Origin: Daldinia sp. FL1419 | Lineage: Eukaryota > Ascomycota > Sordariomycetes > Xylariales > Hypoxylaceae | Length of the DNA: 64,000 nt | Assembly (NCBI GenBank): GCA_025201765.1 | Contig: MU623426.1 | Location: 1 to 64,000, forward strand | Reading direction: 5' to 3' | In this document: positions 58,753 to 64,000 of the stretch, piece after piece | How the letters are laid out: the number at the start of each line of letters is the position of its first letter | Numbering within the stretch: position 1 is the stretch's first letter | Notes under the pieces: generated by a model | Databases searched by the model: none | What the model saw: the letters and a program-made list of their open reading frames with translations, nothing else | What the model was told of the DNA's origin: nothing | Position numbers and translations under genes: made by a program

Positions 58753-59424
58753 CTACCAGCCATCCAACCAAATCGACCACCGACCGCGGCCGGACGTTAT
58801 CGACGTCCTCTCCACCTCCTCCAGCCCGCTGGCACTGACCTGCTGCTTCACAGCACAGACGCGAAAGCGGCTATCCCATCCGCCCCTGGCGCTAGAATAC
58901 CCCAACGACAAGAGCTTGTCCTCGTCGACCCACCAACTGCCCCCGCGAGAACTCTCCTCCTCCCTGACCAAGTCGCGCAAGAGGCCGTCGTCCCAGGTAG
59001 ACTCGAAGTGCAGGGAGTAAAACAGGGTCATAACCCGCACGTTCGCCGCCTCGGGCGTGCAATACGTGCCCACCATCTGGCACTCCGCGACGCTATCCTC
59101 CGAGCCGCAGAGCGTCACGACGTACACCACGTCCGCCCGGTACGTATTCACCGTCGGCCGGGGGACGTACCAGCGGCCGTCGGGATCAACCCACAACTCC
59201 AAGTTCCCGAGCTCTCTCATCATGGCGTCGGGGAATTTGCTCGACACATTGGTATGTTCGCTGTCGTTGTCGAGCGCCATCTCGTTACCGCCGGGCTCCG
59301 GTCCCTCGTAGGCAATCGTTATATCCTCCATCGTGGAATCTTCGTCCGTAGTCGCGCCGTGCTTGGACCGCTTTGATTTCTCGGACCGTAAGTCATCTTG
59401 GTCGTCGAGTTTGCGTTTTTGCAT
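58753..59424 (-). CDS. hypothetical protein, acidic/basic N-terminus
   Basis: An intronless frame of 223 residues from the ATG at 59424; the codon two positions upstream is a GTG. The start MQKRKLDDQDDLRSEKSKRSKHG looks like a nuclear localisation signal. The C-terminal 140 residues are Trp/Val/Arg-rich and look folded (GNLELWVDPDGRWYVPRP, WWVDEDKLLSLGYSSARGGWDSRF). GC content is clearly higher than in the flanks, which supports coding. No family recognised. Confidence 0.65.
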   Translation of the reverse strand: MQKRKLDDQDDLRSEKSKRSKHGATTDEDSTMEDITIAYEGPEPGGNEMALDNDSEHTNVSSKFPDAMMRELGNLELWVDPDGRWYVPRPTVNTYRADVVYVVTLCGSEDSVAECQMVGTYCTPEAANVRVMTLFYSLHFESTWDDGLLRDLVREEESSRGGSWWVDEDKLLSLGYSSARGGWDSRFRVCAVKQQVSASGLEEVERTSITSGRGRWSIWLDGW

Positions 59425-60008
59425 GGTCACTGGCTTCGTGGTTTTTAGTTGATGTATAGGAAAACGTGGTTTTGATAGGTGAGGTATTGATGTAAGTAGA
59501 AAGATTTGAATTCCAGACTTGTGGATGGTTTTTTGGGGTTTTATAAAGGAACCTCTGCGCCTTCCTAGAATATTACTTTCGTCTACGTATCTAGGTATGT
59601 ATCTACGTATCTATGTATCGTGGAGTTAGTGATTTCGTGGGAGGGAAGTTGGTGTGAGGGAGGAATGAACGACTGATAGGTATTAGGAAAGGAAGGAAAG
59701 ATGACATGGTATGTGCAATTACATGCTACCTATCCCTCTAGTATAGGCAGCCTCCTGATTAGGGGGTACAGGCGTTGAATCTTAAATCGTCTTATAGTGT
59801 CCGAATCTTCCCTATAAATAGATAGTCAAAAGCCAATTACAGACCTTACGACGGCCTACTGCACTAATTTGAGTATAGTCATGGTGAAACGCGATTAAAA
59901 AAGACCAATAAACTTTTTACAATCGAAACACGCTGCTCATACAAGGATTCGGTACTATACCTACATGTCGCGAACCGCGGCAATTATGTAGTCTCTATGT
60001 CGTCTCCT
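59425..60008. other. intergenic, no gene seen
   Basis: Promoter of the hypothetical gene and 3' flank of HRD3. A short repeat of ATCTACGTAT type lies at about 59585-59620. Confidence 0.5.
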
Positions 60009-62724
60009 CTATTGACCTATAGCCTGAGCAGCCCAATCTCTGAAATCTGGGGCCCCGGGTTGTGGGAAGAGGCCAGCTCCCTGTTCTCGTGCTTGTTGCT
60101 GTTGATGCGCACCTGCACCTCTTTGCTGCTCTTGTCTTACAGCCTCAGCCTCAGCCTGTGCGTGCGCCTGCTGCCTACGCGCGCGGTAGTACATGAGGAT
60201 GACGATGGCGCCGACTAGCCCGAGGATAATTAGACTCTCGACTACTGCATCCACGTCTTCCAGGCCGTCATTTAGCGGCTCGCCGTCGCTACCTGTAATC
60301 ATGCCTTCGTCGAAGGTTTCATATCCGTCCTCGTAATACACATCCTCCTGAAGGAAATTGGCGATCCACTCGCTAAGCGACCAGTCTTTTCTAGGCGCTG
60401 ATTATAGAAATGTATTAGTGTGTGTGCTTGGGGTACGAGAATAAAAATAAAAATAAATAAAGCAATAGAACTTACAGGGCTCGTCCTGGATCGAATTGAT
60501 CCGGCCGTGCGTGAACGTATTCCAAGCACTACGCGCCCGCAGTTTAAGGAGACTTAAAGTTACGGGAAGGTAGGCTTCCTCGTTGGCCTCGAGGGCTTGA
60601 TCATAGTATCTCTTGGCGAGGTGGAAATCCTGCGTTAGACCGACTCCGTTCTCATGCATCCAACCAAGGTTATAGAGGGCTTGTGCGCTTTGGAAGTACT
60701 CTGATGCTCCAGAATAGCATTGAGCAGCTTTGTCATACGCTGGCTCGGTACCAATGCCGTCTAGGTAATAATCACCCATTTTAACCAAAGAATCAATGTT
60801 GGATTGTATAGCCGATCTAGTCCAGTAAATCAATGCTAGTGCTGAGTTTTGAAGCAGACTGGGCTTTACTGGCTGGCGGTGAAGCCACGATGGCAGAGGG
60901 AGGCGGGATTGGGAGGGGTCCAACATAAAGGCAACATTGTTCTGCGCTTTTTCATATCCTTGCTCCGCAGCAATAAGATAGTCGAGGAAGGCCAGTTCAT
61001 AATCACCATCTTCATAGGCCTGGTTGGCTTCTGTCCAAGATGAGACCAGAGGCTCTGCCCTCTCAGCGACGCTCTTGTAATACGCCATGGCCATGCCACA
61101 TGTTTTATCCCTCCCGACCCCATGATGCATCATCTCGGCTAGGTAGTACTGCGCCTCAATGTTGGCCCATCTGACAGCTGCCTCGAAATAAGAGTTTGCG
61201 ATTTTTAGATCGTCGGGAGTACCTTGGTCAAGGTGGAGAGTCCCCAAAGCGACGTGAGAAAGACTAAAGTCTTGGTCTGCCGACGCCTTGAAAAGTTCAG
61301 TAGCCTTGGAAACATTTTTAGGAATTCCGAGGCCGTGGAGGTTCATGATTCCTAGGCCCCATTGAGACTGGGCGTCGCCGTGCTTGATTCCACGCTCAAA
61401 CCATCCCCTGGCCAGCTTGAAGTCCTGTCTGACGCCCTCTCCTCGTAACCACATGCGGCCAATATAGCCAGCAGCTTTGCTAGCATACTTTTCTAGTTGG
61501 GGTTTGGGTTGGTCAACGGGGCGCCCATCTTTGGTGCGCCAGTACATCGTCGTAACTGCGGCGAAATATCGTCGGGCTAGATCTACGTTCCTTTCTAAGC
61601 CCCGCTGCCCTTCGTAGTAGAGTCTCCCCAAATTGAACGAAGCCTTGAAGTCGCCCTTTTGAGACATTAAGTCAAGGTATTCGATGACGTCGTCAATAGC
61701 AGCGTAGGCATGAGAGCTAGGGTCCGCTTTCAGAGCGTTGATACCGGAACTCACAACGCTAGCTCCCTCGCCGTATACACCACCTACGTCGTCGGACAAC
61801 CGATGCGCTTCCGGTGTAAGAGCCATTCCGCCGGGCGGTCCCGATCGGAACCAGATCATGGCCTTGTCCGCCACCCTTTTGTAATACTTGCAGGCCATCT
61901 CGCAACTCTTGGGGACGCCGACACCACTGACGTGACGGGCAGCGAGTGTCATCTCCGACCTCGTGTGTCCCGCATCAGCAGCAAAAGTATGGTACAATAA
62001 AGCCTTCGATTGATCCCGTTCTACCGCATCTCCAAGGCCCGTCGCATACATCAATCCCACCATATACTGCGCAGAACTGTTACCGTACGAAGCTAGTCGG
62101 TAGTAGTGATCGAAAGCGGTCTTGAAGTTTCTCGGATGGGAGTAATTCCCGAAGAAGTTGAGTTGCGCTAGGAGGTAAATCGCATCTGTGTTGTTTTGAT
62201 CAGCCGATTGCTGTAGGAGCTTGACGCCCTCGAGGAGAGGACCGGTGATAGTTGGCGGCGCATGCTCCTGCGGAGGAGCGCTAACTCGTAGACTCGGTAA
62301 TATCTTTGGTAAGTAATAAAATAATATTCCAAAAACGCTCGTTGGTTTTTTCGTTTTTCTGTGTAGAGAGGGTATTTTGATTTTTCTGAATTCGGTCATC
62401 GCCTCGTGAACAAGCTCCCATCCTATATTCTACGTTAGACCTTGGCTGCTCGTCTTAGAATCGCAGATCTGACAGCTTACCGTTTTGGTAGGGAGCCCAC
62501 GTATGTGGCTCGCCTTGGACAACATCGGTTTCGGCGGTTTGTTGGAGGTTCGAGGCCGTTGTGTCGTCTTGTAAGACTTGTTGTTCAGCGGCAGATGTGA
62601 AGGCGACAACCTGCAAGAGCACTATACAGAACACAAGAAGCAAGGATTAGCATACAATAGCTAAGAGCTACATTGGATTTATAAGACGAAACATACGAAG
62701 TGCCGAGACGAGCCAACGCCTCAT
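60009..62724 (-). CDS. HRD3: HRD3/SEL1L, ERAD ubiquitin ligase adaptor
   Basis: ER membrane glycoprotein that recruits misfolded lumenal proteins to the Hrd1 ubiquitin ligase. Four exons, 62697-62724, 62481-62621, 60476-62422 and 60009-60397, join in phase to give 834 residues, almost the same as yeast Hrd3. Splicing of intron 1 rebuilds a signal peptide (MRRWLVSALLLLQ...). The lumenal part carries many Sel1/TPR-like repeats (for example AQYMVGLMYATGLG, SQWGLGIMNLHGLG, ALYNLGWMHENGVG). Exon 4 holds a single membrane helix at about residues 758-777 and a short Gln/Ala/Arg-rich cytosolic tail. Introns are 75, 58 and 78 nt. Confidence 0.95.
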
Positions 62725-63377
62725 AGTAGGAATTCTGCTAAGCGCAAGATTCTAAGTGCTGTATTAATATCATGATCTCCAAGGGAGGGGATGATTAGAG
62801 TATTGTGGTGAGAGGAAAAGTTGTTATATGAAAGGAAGTTGTTTCGGGGATTGGAACTTACAAGCTGTCCAGATCGGCCGGAGGTATAGGTACAAGTACC
62901 GATATCTACCAAGTGAGTACCTAGGTACCTCTGTAGAGGGTAGAATGCACTACGAACAAATTGTACATGTACAAGGTACAACTTGCATACGTTGAGAAGC
63001 GACGTCAGCTTGGCCGAAAGATACACTTACCTTCCGATTGGTCAGTTTTGCGCCACAGCTAGTGGGTCCATACTTGTTAACGACTAGGTTAAAAGTTTCA
63101 AATATCGAAATCTTATCTTTATAAGGCTGAATTAGCGCGAAAGGTATTTATACCTTTTCACTGGTATGAGAAAGTAAATACAGAACCTCCAAAAGACTTT
63201 ATCCGGCTTGCAAATACTGGATCGCATACGATTCAATTTAATAAACGGAAGGAACTCTTCGCATAGCTCGTCAACTTCCTTAGAAGGACAAATAAAACTG
63301 ATCTCTAAAGGTCTACTAACTACCTACCTAGTTAACTTAACATAAAAAACCTCCGAGTGGAGGTAAGAAGAAACGTC
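62725..63377. promoter_or_regulatory. divergent promoter between HRD3 and a WD40 gene
   Basis: A 653-bp spacer with two TACC/TACCTAGGTACC tracts near 62925 and 63318. No unfolded-protein-response element was confidently seen. Confidence 0.5.
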
Positions 63378-64000
63378 ATGTATCCTCTCACTTACGTAGA
63401 CGGATACAGGATACCAGTTCGCGAGGAAGTCTACGTTCTCGACATAATTCCCCTCACAGCAGGTCCAGCGACTATCTCGTCAGATCAGAAGTTATCCTTA
63501 TTTAACCCGACAAGTCTAAAGGCAGGGCCGCATCTCAACCTTCTCACACGACATGGCAATATTACCTGTGCTGAGGCGTACGACGCAGGAAGTGCTATAG
63601 TGTGCACAGCAGGCGAGGATGGTAGCGTGTCAATGTGGGATCTGAGACAGGATGCGCGACAGGCTGAGGTAGCAAGACTAACAGGTTCGTTCATCGCGGC
63701 AAATAGCTAGTCACATCTGTATATGGGTATGATGCTGAGGATTTATATAGATAATCGAGTCTCCGTGTTATCTTTAGCGTGTTCAAGTGCTGGCTTCTCA
63801 GTTGTAGCTGGAACCGAACTGCAAGACCATCAAGCATCCATATTAATATGGTGAGTGTCTTGGCTAGATATATATAGGTATATACCTATATAGTGATGCA
63901 ATATGCTTACGCCTGAATACTCAGGGACGTCCGCTCAACCCCCACCCCAAAGCTTCATTATAAAGAAGTCCACAGCGACGATGTGACAGAGGTCTGTTTT
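63378..64000 (+). CDS. WDR89-like WD40 repeat protein (5' part, runs off window)
   Basis: Exons 63378-63684, 63751-63850 and 63925 onward join in phase. The ATG at 63378 gives an N-terminus with a first blade (YVLDIIPLTAGPATISSDQKLSLFN), a second blade ending in AGEDGSVSMWDLR, a third with ASILIW-DVR across intron 2, and the SDDVTEVCF start of the next blade. The order matches WDR89-type propellers. Introns are 66 and 74 nt. The 3' end lies beyond 64000. Confidence 0.8.

Overview
The window is nuclear DNA of a filamentous ascomycete, most likely a Sordariomycete; an affinity to Xylariales is only a guess. The evidence is short introns (about 50-160 nt) with GT..AG ends and CTAAC/CTGAC-type branch sites, fungal-specific proteins (rhodopsin-like/PTH11-type receptor, EthD protein, HET fragment), a fungal set of housekeeping genes, and many dispersed copies of a palindromic TACCTAGGTAGGTA-type repeat. 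About twenty loci are supportable. I rebuilt exon structures by hand by requiring consistent reading phase across each splice junction.

Layout. 0-8 kb: a multi-pass membrane protein gene broken by one in-frame TAG, mitochondrial isoleucyl-tRNA synthetase (4 exons, minus) and a divergent acidic basic-start protein of unknown function. 8-23 kb: a long gene-poor block with AT-rich decayed DNA, microsatellites, homopolymers and one 100-bp inverted-repeat element; I see no convincing gene in it apart from a doubtful small ORF at 19 kb. 23.3-24.6 kb: SAM37/metaxin-like outer mitochondrial membrane protein. 26.5-34.2 kb: a compact housekeeping block with PIG-U/GAB1 (GPI transamidase), NOP7/pescadillo, an RRN9-domain Pol I factor and a type II haloacid dehalogenase-like protein. 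34.8-39 kb: an HSL-type alpha/beta hydrolase with a GC-AG intron and a small EthD protein. 39-58 kb: an accessory-looking region with a HET-protein remnant, a divergently transcribed pair encoding a helical toxin-like protein and a P47-like (TULIP-type) protein, a frameshifted hypothetical gene, a secreted leucine-rich protein, a rhodopsin-like membrane protein, a second alpha/beta hydrolase and a small Cys-rich ORF. 58.7-64 kb: a hypothetical protein, HRD3/SEL1L (ERAD) and the start of a WDR89-like WD40 gene that runs off the window.

The most interesting locus is 41.1-46.7 kb. Two large multi-exon genes, intact in my models, share an 889-bp divergent promoter. The right one resembles the bacterial P47/OrfX TULIP-fold family that accompanies clostridial neurotoxins. 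The left one has a long helical middle and a C-terminal beta domain that recalls Tc-toxin A subunits. If both assignments hold, this is a fungal two-gene toxin-like system. Both are family-level inferences made by eye and need profile searches.
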